5,588 nucleotides of DNA from Bacillota bacterium (GCA_023438965.1 JAEXPB010000480.1:1-5588), one strand, 5' to 3'. Counted from the stretch's first letter, positions 1 through 5,588 are shown. Notes: generated from the sequence alone by a model not told the origin. A program made the numbers and translations.

Positions 1-183
1 CGCGGCGGCATCTCCGTTGGTCGCAGCGCCTTCGTCCGTTTCGACTGTCCCGCTGTCCTGGCCGGCCGGGTCCGGCCGGACGCGCATCTTCTCGCGCAGG
101 CCGGCGGCCAGTTCCGGCCAATCCAGAACGACCGGCTTGTTCGAATCGAGATAAACCATGGCTGATTTGTGAATCTTAGCCAA
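1..183 (-). CDS. fliH: Flagellar export-ATPase regulator FliH, N-terminal part (runs off the window)
   Basis: The first 61 codons of a gene that continues past the left edge. FliH is a cytoplasmic protein that binds the export ATPase FliI and links it to the flagellar C-ring and export gate. The assignment rests on position directly after fliG and on the N-terminus, MAKIHKSAMVYLDSNKPVVL, which has the basic 'K-I-x-K-S' opening and short hydrophobic strand I recall from Firmicutes FliH proteins; the conserved C-terminal half lies outside. I chose TTG at 183-181 because it restores that opening and sits behind a long GGAGGAGGAG ribosome binding site inside the fliG end. An ATG at 159-157 (MVYLDSNK) is the alternative but would discard the conserved opening and has no good site. 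The start overlaps the fliG stop by 8 bases, implying translational coupling. From about residue 36 the chain becomes an acidic, Ala/Gly-rich low-complexity linker. Confidence 0.75.
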   Translation of the reverse strand, partial: MAKIHKSAMVYLDSNKPVVLDWPELAAGLREKMRVRPDPAGQDSGTVETDEGAATNGDAAA

Positions 184-1198
184 TGAGCTCCTCCTCCGAT
201 CCGCGTGAGATGACCACCTCGCCGGCCTCTTCCAGGCGGCGGATGATGCCGACGATCTTCTGCTGGGCCATTTCGACATCCTTGAGGCGGACCTGACCCT
301 TGACCGCTATCTCGTCTTTAATCATTTCCTGCATGCGCTTGGACATGTTTTCGAAAATGAAATCCGCCACCTTGGACTTGACGCCCTTGAGGGCCATCAC
401 CAGGTCGTCGTTGCCGACTTCCTTGAGCACGCGTTGGATGGAGATCCGGTTCAGCTTGCTGATGTCTTCAAAGAGGAACATCTTGCTGCGGATTTCGTCC
501 ACCAGTTCCTGGTTCTGTTTGCCCAGACTTTCCAGAATATATTTTTCGGTGCCGCGGTCGATGGCATTCAGGATGTCGACCGTGGTGTTGATGCCGCCGA
601 TGCGGGTATAATCCGAAACACCCAGGGACAGCAGCTTCTTCTCCAGGATGCGTTCGACTTCCTTGATATGTTCCGGGGATGTCTTCCCCATCCGGGCGAT
701 CTTAGCGACAACGTCGGCCTGGATTTCCGGCTGGAGAGAGGCCAGGATCGCCGCCGACTGGCGCGAATCCAGGTAGGACAGGATCAGGGCGATCGTCTGC
801 GGCTGCTCGTGCTGGATGATGTTCAGCAGTTGGGTGGCGTCCAGGCGACGGGCGAAGTCGAACGGCCGGACCTGGAGCGAAGCGGTCAGCTTGCCGATCA
901 GCTCGAAGGCCCGCTGCTGGCCGATCGCCTTGTTCAGGATTTCGCGGGCATATTCGATGCCGCCTTCCAGGATATAGTTCTGGGCCTGGTAGGCTTCGTT
1001 GAATTCCTTGAGCACATCATTCTGGGTTTTGGTGTCGATCTTGCGCATGTTGGCGATTTCCAGGGTCAGCTGCTCGATCTCTTCCTCGTTGAATTGTTTG
1101 AGAATCCTGGACGAACAATCCTTGCCCATGGCAATGAGCAGGATGGCCGCTTTTTCACGGGCTGTACGGGTGCTGCGCGCGTATGCCATTCTGCTCAC
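176..1198 (-). CDS. fliG: Flagellar motor switch / rotor protein FliG
   Basis: FliG sits on the cytoplasmic face of the MS ring, joins FliF to FliM/FliN and carries the charged surface on which the stator acts to make torque. The 340 residues match the usual family length. Visible parts: N-terminal FliF-binding domain (about 10-105); middle domain with the PQTIALILSYL segment at 133-143, where the usual EHPQ motif reads EQPQ (131-134); GG hinge (201-202); MFLF, the MFxF motif (240-243); and the C-terminal torque helix with conserved charges, including K271, K287/R288, D295/E296 and R304, matching E. coli FliG apart from Asp to Glu at 296. The GTG start at 1198-1196 overlaps the fliF stop (GTGA), so coupling is likely. 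An ATG three codons later (1189-1187) is also possible, with an AGGG 8 bases upstream. Identity is not in doubt. Confidence 0.97.
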   Translation of the reverse strand: MSRMAYARSTRTAREKAAILLIAMGKDCSSRILKQFNEEEIEQLTLEIANMRKIDTKTQNDVLKEFNEAYQAQNYILEGGIEYAREILNKAIGQQRAFELIGKLTASLQVRPFDFARRLDATQLLNIIQHEQPQTIALILSYLDSRQSAAILASLQPEIQADVVAKIARMGKTSPEHIKEVERILEKKLLSLGVSDYTRIGGINTTVDILNAIDRGTEKYILESLGKQNQELVDEIRSKMFLFEDISKLNRISIQRVLKEVGNDDLVMALKGVKSKVADFIFENMSKRMQEMIKDEIAVKGQVRLKDVEMAQQKIVGIIRRLEEAGEVVISRGSEEELIG

Positions 1199-2865
1199 CC
1201 CTGCTCTTCCGCCAGCCAGCTGCGCAAAATCGACGCCGCCAGCTCGGGATTGTTTTCAAAGTAAGAAGCCACGATCCGTTTTTCGTCGGCGCCCTGCTCG
1301 GTCAGCATCGACATGGTCACCCGCGTACGCTGGCGTTCCGCCTCATCGGCATCGGCCGGCCCGGTCGCTTCGGCCAATGCCTCAGCCGGTTCACGCCGCA
1401 GGGACGGCATCAATTCCAGGATCTCCTCGTCCTTGCCGGCGGCCAGCGCAATTTCCCGGCGGCCGGACTTGCCGCGCGCGAAGCGGACCAGGCTGACGAA
1501 CAAAACAAGGAACAGGAGCAAGCCGGCGCCGAGCAGCAGGTAGAACCGGGTCCGCTGCCACTGCAGCGCCTTTTCCTGCACCTTTTGGTAACTGGTCCAG
1601 GTGCTGCCCTGGGTAGCCAGCCCTTTGAAGGGCATTTTCTCGACCGTGATATAGTCGGCTGAAACACCGACCGCGGCGGCAATCAGCTTCTTGACGTTTT
1701 CGGTATAATTGGCCGCGGCAGTGCCGTCATCGTTGATGACCACGGAGACGCTAAGCCGGCTGATGGTTCCCTGGGCTTTGACCAGATGCTCTTTGATCGT
1801 GTTGATCTCGTAATGGATGGCTTCCGAATTTTTTTCATAAACCTGGTCGTCAACCGCAGTCACCGGATAAGTGGTTGTGGACGCGCCATTGGAATCCGTG
1901 CCGGCCTTGCCGCTGGTGCCGGGGGACTGCGTCGAGGCTTCGCGGATCTTGTCGATGCTGGCAATGATGCCGGTGCTGCTGCCGGCGTTGGGTTCGAACC
2001 GGACGCTATCGACGGTCGACTGGTCAAAGTTCAGCTGGACGCTGATTTCGGCGAGGACCTGGTCGACGCCGAAAATCGGCTGCAGAAGGGCCAGGACCTG
2101 CTTTTTCAGGCGTTCGCCGACTTCGCGCTCCATCTCCTGCTGGTTGGTGGCCTGCAGGTCATCCGACGCGGAATCGGCATTCAGGACATTCATATTGCTG
2201 TCGATGATCGAGATGCCTTCCGGCTGGAGTCCGGGTACACTTTTCTCAATGAGTTTGGCAATCGCCTGGACATTGCCGGCCGACAGCGCGGAGCCCGGCT
2301 TGAGGGTCAGCAGGACGGCGGCGGAAGCCGACTGCTTCTGGTTTTCGATCACAAAAGAGCTGGTTTCCGGTATGTTCAGCGACACGCGGGCATCCGTCAC
2401 GCTGTCGAAGGTCTTGATTGCATTCTGCAGATCATCCTGCAGCTGATAGCGGCGGTAAATGGTTTTGTCCTCCTCGGTCAGGCCAAAGCCGGATCCCTGC
2501 GCCAGAATATCCAGGTTGGTGCTGTTCTTGGGATAGCCGGCGGCGGCCAATTCCATGCGAATGGAATCGACTTCGTCTTTCGGCACCAGGATTGTGTCGG
2601 TACCGCTCGCCTTGGCGTCGATTTTCTGGTCCTCCAGCTGCTGCAGGATCTCGCCGGCTTCGCTGGTCGACAGGTTGGTGTAGAGGACTTCATACTGGGT
2701 TGAATTGAGCAGCCAGGCCAGAATCGCGGCCGCCAGCAGCAGGCAGGAGCCGACGACAATGAAAAGCCGCCGTCTGGCGCTGTCCGTCTTTTGCCAGAAG
2801 GCAACGATTTTCTTGGCTGTCGTGCCGATAATGCCCAATGAATCCAGAATGCCGGTGCTGCTCAC
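1195..2865 (-). CDS. fliF: Flagellar MS-ring protein FliF
   Basis: FliF oligomerises in the inner membrane to form the MS ring, the first structure of the basal body and the base for rod, export gate and rotor. The 556-residue chain has the full family layout: a cytoplasmic N-terminus; membrane segment 1 (about 34-53); the ring-building region with YEVLYTNL (58-65) and DARVSLNIPE (158-167); a second ring-building part from about 243 to 415, split by a Gly/Ser/Thr-rich insert (about 311-333); membrane segment 2 (about 441-462); and a cytoplasmic tail ending in FENNPELAASILRSWLAEEQ (536-555), the conserved FliG-binding helix. The start is GTG at 2865-2863, with an AGG about 10 bases upstream; I see no better start. 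It follows fliE after a 93-base gap, the longest within the operon, and overlaps fliG by 4 bases. It appears intact. Confidence 0.97.
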   Translation of the reverse strand: MSSTGILDSLGIIGTTAKKIVAFWQKTDSARRRLFIVVGSCLLLAAAILAWLLNSTQYEVLYTNLSTSEAGEILQQLEDQKIDAKASGTDTILVPKDEVDSIRMELAAAGYPKNSTNLDILAQGSGFGLTEEDKTIYRRYQLQDDLQNAIKTFDSVTDARVSLNIPETSSFVIENQKQSASAAVLLTLKPGSALSAGNVQAIAKLIEKSVPGLQPEGISIIDSNMNVLNADSASDDLQATNQQEMEREVGERLKKQVLALLQPIFGVDQVLAEISVQLNFDQSTVDSVRFEPNAGSSTGIIASIDKIREASTQSPGTSGKAGTDSNGASTTTYPVTAVDDQVYEKNSEAIHYEINTIKEHLVKAQGTISRLSVSVVINDDGTAAANYTENVKKLIAAAVGVSADYITVEKMPFKGLATQGSTWTSYQKVQEKALQWQRTRFYLLLGAGLLLFLVLFVSLVRFARGKSGRREIALAAGKDEEILELMPSLRREPAEALAEATGPADADEAERQRTRVTMSMLTEQGADEKRIVASYFENNPELAASILRSWLAEEQG

Positions 2866-2958
2866 TGCAAATTCGCCTCATTTTCAAGATAATCGCTGTT
2901 CCGTGTGCGTGGGCGTTTGACGGATGATGTACTGGATGATGTGCAGGATGGTTGGCTG

Positions 2959-3273
2959 CTACACTTGCATTTGCATGATTTCCTTATAGGCGTCCAGGAC
3001 CTTGTTGCGCACCTGCAGGGTGAGCCGGAGGGCGACTTCAGCCTTCTCCGCGGCCAGGACCACCTGGTGGATGTTGGTGTTTTCGCCGGTCAGCAGCGCG
3101 GCATTTTCGGCGCCGGCAGCCGAACTGGCTGCTTCGGTCCCGGCCAGGGCTTGATTGATCAAGTCGGCAAAGCCGGTCGACAGGTTCGCGGATGCGGTTG
3201 AAGCAGCTGTCGGGCTGGTCGTCTGGGTGCGGGTCGTGAGAAGCTGCGTATTGATGGTGTCCATGTATGTCAT
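2959..3273 (-). CDS. fliE: Flagellar hook-basal body adaptor FliE
   Basis: FliE is a small exported protein that joins the MS ring to the proximal rod and is among the first substrates of the flagellar export apparatus. The 104 residues match the family length. The diagnostic part is the C-terminal helix, LTLQVRNKVLDAYKEIMQMQ (84-103) plus a final Val, preceded by the amphipathic VLAAEKAEVALR (72-83). The first 70 residues are Thr/Ser/Ala-rich and poorly conserved, as is normal for FliE, with a GFADLINQAL segment (34-43). I use the ATG at 3273-3271, which has AGG 9 bases upstream. An in-frame ATG at 3264 would remove three residues. It lies 49 bases after flgC, in the conserved flgB-flgC-fliE order. 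It has no cleavable signal peptide, as expected for a type III export substrate. Confidence 0.95.
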   Translation of the reverse strand: MTYMDTINTQLLTTRTQTTSPTAASTASANLSTGFADLINQALAGTEAASSAAGAENAALLTGENTNIHQVVLAAEKAEVALRLTLQVRNKVLDAYKEIMQMQV

Positions 3274-3322
3274 GGTTCTCTACCTGCCTGTCTGCCGGTC
3301 ATTCCGGCGCCGGTTGCTTGAT

Positions 3323-3757
3323 TCAGCCGCTGATTTCCAGTGCTTTGACTGCCATCCGCTTGGTGGCGTTCATCACGGTCAGGTTCGCTTCATAGGACCG
3401 GGAAGCCGAAATCAGGTCGACATATTCGGTTGTGACATCGACATTCGGCATCCGGACATAGCCGTCGGCGCCGGCATCGGGGTGTGTTGGATTGTAAACC
3501 AGCTGAAAGGGCGTGGTGTCCGCTTCGGTCGCCACGACTTCCACGCCGGTCACCGGGCTGCCCTCCGCCGCAACGCCGGCCAGGATGCCGGCGAAATCAG
3601 CCTGCTGGCCCAGAACCGTTGTCCGACGCTGATAGGGCCCGCCGTCAGCCGTGCGGGTGGTGTCGACATTGGCGATATTCTGGGCGATGACGTCCATCCG
3701 GAAGCTCTGGGCGGTCAAGCCCGATCCGCTGATGTCCATTGACTTGAAAAAGCTCAT
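3323..3757 (-). CDS. flgC: Flagellar proximal rod protein FlgC
   Basis: FlgC is a structural subunit of the proximal rod, exported through the flagellar type III apparatus and assembled on FliE/FlgB. The 144 residues are typical in length. Family marks are the N-terminal rod motif with SGLTAQSFRMDVIAQNIANV (12-31), the central YNPTHPDAGADGYVRMPNVD (88-107) and the C-terminal SRSYEANLTVMNATKRM (119-135), which together form the paired N- and C-terminal helices shared by rod and hook proteins. The ATG at 3757-3755 has a strong GGAGG site 9-10 bases upstream. It is separated from flgB by 27 bases and from fliE by 49, so the three are clearly cotranscribed. Nothing is missing or unusual. Confidence 0.97.
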   Translation of the reverse strand: MSFFKSMDISGSGLTAQSFRMDVIAQNIANVDTTRTADGGPYQRRTTVLGQQADFAGILAGVAAEGSPVTGVEVVATEADTTPFQLVYNPTHPDAGADGYVRMPNVDVTTEYVDLISASRSYEANLTVMNATKRMAVKALEISG

Positions 3758-3784
3758 GGGATGCTACCTCCGCGGCCGTTCCGC

Positions 3785-4222
3785 TTATTTGCCTTCGCTG
3801 ATGATCAGTTTCAAACGGCCGATTTCCTTGGCGGCCGCATAGGACAATGTGTCATAGAGACTCGAATTCTTGGCCAGCTCGGTCATTTCATAATCGATGT
3901 CGACATTGTTGCCGTCCATGCGCAGCGAGGTGCGGTCATTGACAACCACTTGCGCCTGCAGCGAATCGGTGTCGGTCATGGGCGCGGATGGCGCCTGAAC
4001 AGAATCCAGGAAGGTGCTGTAAGCCGCCGGCGCCGCAGCCGCAGCAGAACCCTCGGCCAGGGCGTCACGGAACATCGATGTAAAGGAGACGGTGCGGGAT
4101 TTATATTCCGGCGTATCGGCATTGGCTATGTTGCCGGCGATCACATCATTTTTCAGCCAGGAAGCATCCAGGCCCTTTTCCAGGATATTGACCTGATTCA
4201 GCAAGCGATCGAGCATGGTCAT
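3785..4222 (-). CDS. flgB: Flagellar proximal rod protein FlgB
   Basis: FlgB is a proximal rod subunit that contacts FliE and the MS ring. The protein, 145 residues from the start used here, contains the rod-family motif NDVIAGNIANADTPEYKS (25-42), the conserved central NNVDIDYEM (105-113) and a C-terminal helix (YDTLSYAAAKEIGRLKLI, 123-140). The middle part (56-80) is unusually Ala/Ser-rich, a variable region in this family. Two ATGs compete: 4222-4220, which lies directly against a run of Gs, and 4216-4214 (MLDRLL), for which the same G-run is 6 bases upstream and better spaced. I report the longer form, but the shorter is at least as likely. A further in-frame TTG at 4252 is improbable. 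It is the first gene of the operon, behind a long leader with a c-di-GMP riboswitch and two terminators. Confidence 0.95.
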   Translation of the reverse strand: MTMLDRLLNQVNILEKGLDASWLKNDVIAGNIANADTPEYKSRTVSFTSMFRDALAEGSAAAAAPAAYSTFLDSVQAPSAPMTDTDSLQAQVVVNDRTSLRMDGNNVDIDYEMTELAKNSSLYDTLSYAAAKEIGRLKLIISEGK

Positions 4223-4380
4223 CCCCCCACTATCCCGCTTTCGGCTGGCCAAAAGGGCAACCGGAAACAGGAAGCCTTCGTCTGACTTCCGTGTCGGAAA
4301 TAACGCATCCTTGCTGCATAACTGAATAAGCCACCGGATGTTGAAAATATCCGGGCGGCCGACTGCTTGACAGGCGAACT
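4223..4380 (-). promoter_or_regulatory. Distal flgB leader with two further hairpins
   Basis: This is the last part of the untranslated leader, between the second terminator and flgB. It holds two stem-loops without a T-run, so they are not terminators. One is CCGGAT/ATCCGG with a 9-base loop (4334-4354), extendable by GCC/GGC past small bulges to 4330-4359. The other is a 7-bp stem with one wobble and a 7-base loop (4270-4290). They could stabilise or mark processing of the mRNA, or be chance. The region ends in a G-run beside the flgB start codons that probably acts as the ribosome binding site. I see no known riboswitch and no good promoter here. Confidence 0.35.
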
Positions 4381-4416
4381 AAAAAAACCAGAATCATCCA
4401 TCCCTGATGATCCCGG
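4381..4416 (-). terminator. Second intrinsic terminator in the flgB leader
   Basis: On the minus strand an 11-bp stem with two G-U wobbles (CCGGGATCATC, 4416-4406, against GATGATTCTGG, 4398-4388) encloses a 7-base loop and runs straight into seven Ts (4387-4381). This is a textbook Rho-independent terminator shape. It lies downstream of the riboswitch terminator and still upstream of flgB, so polymerase must pass both. The bases GATCCAGG just after the aptamer (4500-4493) could pair with CCGGGATC of its 5' arm (4416-4409) with one mismatch, a possible antiterminator. That pairing is inference. Confidence 0.75.
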
Positions 4417-4441
4417 CCGGCGCCAACAATTGCTTCGGACG

Positions 4442-4475
4442 AAAAAAAAACAATGGCCAGAATTCAGCCATTGTT
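4442..4475 (-). terminator. Intrinsic terminator forming the riboswitch expression platform
   Basis: On the minus strand a perfect 9-bp stem (AACAATGGC, 4475-4467, with GCCATTGTT, 4457-4449) and a 9-base loop are followed by a T-run; the unbroken T tract is nine bases (4450-4442), two of which can close the stem. It starts 25 bases after the end of the c-di-GMP aptamer, the normal position of an expression platform. Its 5' arm AATGGCT (4472-4466) is complementary, with one bulge, to AGCCAGTT in the aptamer's 3' strand (4512-4505). Ligand binding would therefore free the terminator and switch the operon off. Confidence 0.88.
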
Positions 4476-4500
4476 AACGAATCGGGATAAATCCTGGATC

Positions 4501-4578
4501 CGGTAACTGGCTACCATAGACATCTGTCTTTAGGCCCTTAGTTTTGCGTCACAGGTTTTCACCTGTTTTGCCTTTGTC
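4501..4578 (-). ncRNA. Cyclic-di-GMP-I (GEMM-I) riboswitch aptamer
   Basis: The minus-strand RNA shows the GEMM-I signature in order: AGGCAAAAC (4573-4565); hairpin P2, ACAGGT/ACCTGT capped by a GAAA tetraloop (4566-4551); the conserved GACGCAAA (4550-4543); P3 with CCTAA (4534-4530) and TATGG (4518-4514) forming an 11-nt tetraloop receptor around a short AGAC/GTCT stem; and the closing GTAGCCAGTTACCG (4514-4501). The outer P3 pairs ACT (4542-4540) with AGT (4508-4506) replace the commoner pairs by compensating changes, which supports the fold. The bases that recognise the two guanines of c-di-GMP in this class are present. P1 looks short here (mainly GG with CC). It begins about 20-25 bases after the predicted transcription start and leads into a terminator, so it controls the flgB operon. 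Confidence 0.93.
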
Positions 4579-4607
4579 GGTTTTCGGTCAAGTCAAGTTT
4601 TGTCATT

Positions 4608-4636
4608 ATAATAGCGATGAATATTTCGATTGTCAA
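4608..4636 (-). promoter_or_regulatory. Probable sigma-A (sigma-70 type) promoter of the flgB operon
   Basis: On the minus strand a perfect -35 hexamer TTGACA (4636-4631) is followed after 17 bases by TATTAT (4613-4608). An overlapping perfect TATAAT (4610-4605) is 20 bases away and less well spaced. Transcription would start near 4601, just upstream of the c-di-GMP aptamer. The surrounding sequence is strongly AT-rich, unlike the GC-rich genes. I see no sigma-28 or sigma-54 element, so the operon seems to use the housekeeping factor with control through RNA. Confidence 0.75.
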
Positions 4637-4645
4637 TATAGTTTG

Positions 4646-4681
4646 AAAAAAAATATCATCTGTCAGATAATTGAAACAGAT
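4646..4681 (-). terminator. Possible weak terminator after the hisF-like gene
   Basis: About 10 bases past the hisF-like stop, the minus strand has a 6-bp stem ATCTGT/ACAGAT (4681-4676 with 4663-4658) with a 12-base loop, then five bases and a run of eight Ts (4653-4646). An alternative 4-bp stem, TATC/GATA, sits directly against the Ts. The stems are AT-rich and short, so termination would be inefficient, and some readthrough from hisH-hisF into the flagellar leader is possible. Confidence 0.35.
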
Positions 4682-4690
4682 TGGCAATTA

Positions 4691-5470
4691 TTAAGGTATC
4701 TGGCCGTAAATCCCGGTCCGGATCAAATCGTCCTCACTCGGCGCCGTGATCAATACCGCTTTCTCTTTACCATAATAGACAAATAAACTTCCTGCAGCTG
4801 CGGCATGAGCCTTTCCGTCAGTCAACACTTTTTTTATATCACTTAAATCATGTGCGCCGCCGCACGCCGTTACGGGTATGGATACCGCGTCGGCTACCGA
4901 GCGGACCAGCTCCAGGTCATAACCTTTCATGACACCGTCATTATTAATCGAGTTGATCAGGATTTCCCCAGCGCCCAGCTTCTCGGCAAATCTGGCCATC
5001 TCGATCGGGTCCTTGCCGGTTTTTTCCGTACCGCCGCGATAATAGCAGCGGTACTTGCCGAAAATGTCGGTTTTCGCATCGATGGACACGACGACGCTCT
5101 GACTGCCGGCATATTTGACCGCAAGGGCGATCAATTCCGGGGCCTGGTAAAATGCGGTGTTGAGGACCACTTTTTCATAGCCGATGCGGAATACTGTCAT
5201 GATCTGATTGATATTGGTCAAGCCGCCGCCGTAACTCAGGGGCATGAACGCTTCGCTGGCAATGTCCTTGATAAAGTCGAAATTCGGCCCGCGGTTGTTT
5301 TTGGAAGCGCAAATGTCCAGGACGCACAGTTCATCCACGCCCTTGCCGTTGAATATCTTCACGGCATTGATCGGGTCGCCCAGATATCTGGGGCTGCTGA
5401 ACTTGACAGTCTTGACCAGATCCTGTTCCGCGATCAGCAATAAGGGAATTATCCTGGGTCGATTGTACAT
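4691..5470 (-). CDS. HisF-like protein, AglZ/HisF2 acetamidino-modification family
   Basis: A TIM-barrel protein (259 residues) related to the cyclase subunit of imidazole glycerol phosphate synthase. Seen: barrel phosphate-site glycines (YGGG, 80-83; CGGA, 203-206), VVSIDAK (127-133) with the second catalytic Asp kept at 131, and GAGEILINS (166-174). The first strand reads RPRIIPLLLI (4-13), so the position of HisF catalytic Asp11 is Leu12, and the usual Asp at 175 is Asn. That pattern fits HisF2/AglZ-type proteins, which with a HisH partner supply ammonia to a WbpG/PseA-type enzyme that makes acetamidino sugars of surface glycans, rather than histidine-pathway HisF. I start at ATG 5470, two bases after the hisH stop, with AGGG 7 bases upstream; GTG at 5476 is too close to that site. 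The neighbouring hisH and the adjoining flagellar operon suggest flagellin or surface glycan modification; that target is inference. Confidence 0.85.
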   Translation of the reverse strand: MYNRPRIIPLLLIAEQDLVKTVKFSSPRYLGDPINAVKIFNGKGVDELCVLDICASKNNRGPNFDFIKDIASEAFMPLSYGGGLTNINQIMTVFRIGYEKVVLNTAFYQAPELIALAVKYAGSQSVVVSIDAKTDIFGKYRCYYRGGTEKTGKDPIEMARFAEKLGAGEILINSINNDGVMKGYDLELVRSVADAVSIPVTACGGAHDLSDIKKVLTDGKAHAAAAGSLFVYYGKEKAVLITAPSEDDLIRTGIYGQIP

Positions 5471-5472
5471 CT

Positions 5473-5588
5473 TCACACCCTGAATGCAAAATTCTCGAGC
5501 AGCTTCATCCCGTACTTGTGGCTTTTCTCCGGGTGGAACTGCACGCCATAGATATTGCCGCGTTTGACCGCTGCAGTGAATTCATAGC
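5473..5588 (-). CDS. hisH: HisH-type glutamine amidotransferase, C-terminal end (partial)
   Basis: The last 37 residues of a gene entering from the right edge. It contains GVQFHPEKS, the class I glutamine amidotransferase motif carrying the His and Glu of the Cys-His-Glu triad, followed by [10 protein letters not shown], the usual C-terminal helix of HisH. The catalytic cysteine lies outside the window. HisH hydrolyses glutamine and passes ammonia through the partner HisF barrel. It ends two bases before the ATG of the HisF-like gene, so the two are translated together and very probably form one complex. Because that partner is of HisF2 type, this is more likely the HisH2-type subunit for sugar amidination than the histidine-pathway enzyme, though the fragment itself cannot tell them apart. 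Confidence 0.88.
   Translation of the reverse strand, partial: YEFTAAVKRGNIYGVQFHPEKSHKYGMKLLENFAFRV

Noticed and set aside
131..134. Search for a CRISPR array, tRNA, rRNA or insertion sequence across the window
   Set aside because: No regularly spaced repeats, tRNA-like cloverleaf, rRNA segment, transposase or terminal inverted repeats were seen anywhere. The coordinates here are only a placeholder, since the check covers the whole window.
434..1264. A 276-codon plus-strand open frame opposite fliG
   Set aside because: It is the antisense shadow of the GC-rich fliG reading frame. The minus strand encodes an unmistakable FliG.
1786..2703. A 305-codon plus-strand open frame opposite fliF
   Set aside because: It lies entirely antisense to fliF, has no family-like motif, and is explained by codon bias in fliF.
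2922..2942. Two copies of the 9-mer GGATGATGT, 12 bases apart, in the fliE-fliF gap
   Set aside because: Only two short copies and no further unit. Too little to call a repeat element or operator.
4366..4372. A TTGACA-like -35 hexamer on the plus strand in the flgB leader
   Set aside because: No -10 element lies at a suitable distance, and no plus-strand gene follows.
4219..4401. A 60-codon minus-strand reading frame starting inside the second terminator and ending in an ATGA overlap with flgB
   Set aside because: It runs through the terminator T-run, its start has no usable ribosome binding site (AGGG directly abuts the ATG), and the protein has no recognisable motif. The overlap with flgB is probably chance.
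4850..5443. A 197-codon plus-strand open frame opposite the hisF-like gene
   Set aside because: It is antisense to a well-conserved TIM-barrel gene and shows no domain of its own.

Overview
The window reads as a chromosomal segment from a flagellated, Gram-positive-type bacterium, most likely a member of the Clostridia (Bacillota). The evidence is the gene order flgB-flgC-fliE-fliF-fliG-fliH, strong purine-rich ribosome binding sites, frequent GTG and TTG starts, and a class I cyclic-di-GMP riboswitch ahead of flgB, an arrangement known from Clostridioides difficile. The genus cannot be named from sequence alone. Every supported gene lies on the minus strand, so the transcript reads from high to low coordinates.

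Region 1 (about 5588 down to 4691) holds the 3' end of a HisH-type glutamine amidotransferase and a complete HisF-like protein, almost touching each other. The HisF-like protein has leucine where true HisF has its first catalytic aspartate, and it resembles the AglZ/HisF2 acetamidino-modification family rather than histidine biosynthesis. Beside a flagellar operon, this suggests ammonia supply for amidinating a sugar, plausibly one that decorates flagellin.

Region 2 (4690 to 4223) is a 468-base control region without a convincing gene. In transcript order it contains a weak terminator for hisF, a sigma-A-type promoter, a c-di-GMP-I (GEMM-I) aptamer with its GAAA tetraloop and 11-nt tetraloop receptor, a strong intrinsic terminator, a second strong intrinsic terminator about 26 bases further on, two more hairpins, and the flgB ribosome binding site. 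The simplest reading is that high c-di-GMP stops transcription before the flagellar genes.

Region 3 (4222 to 1) is the early flagellar operon: proximal rod proteins FlgB and FlgC, the rod/MS-ring adaptor FliE, the MS-ring protein FliF, the rotor/switch protein FliG, and the N-terminus of FliH, regulator of the export ATPase. Genes are closely spaced or overlap (fliF/fliG by 4 bases, fliG/fliH by 8 bases if fliH starts at the TTG proposed here). Together they build the membrane base of the motor in assembly order, under one riboswitch-controlled leader.
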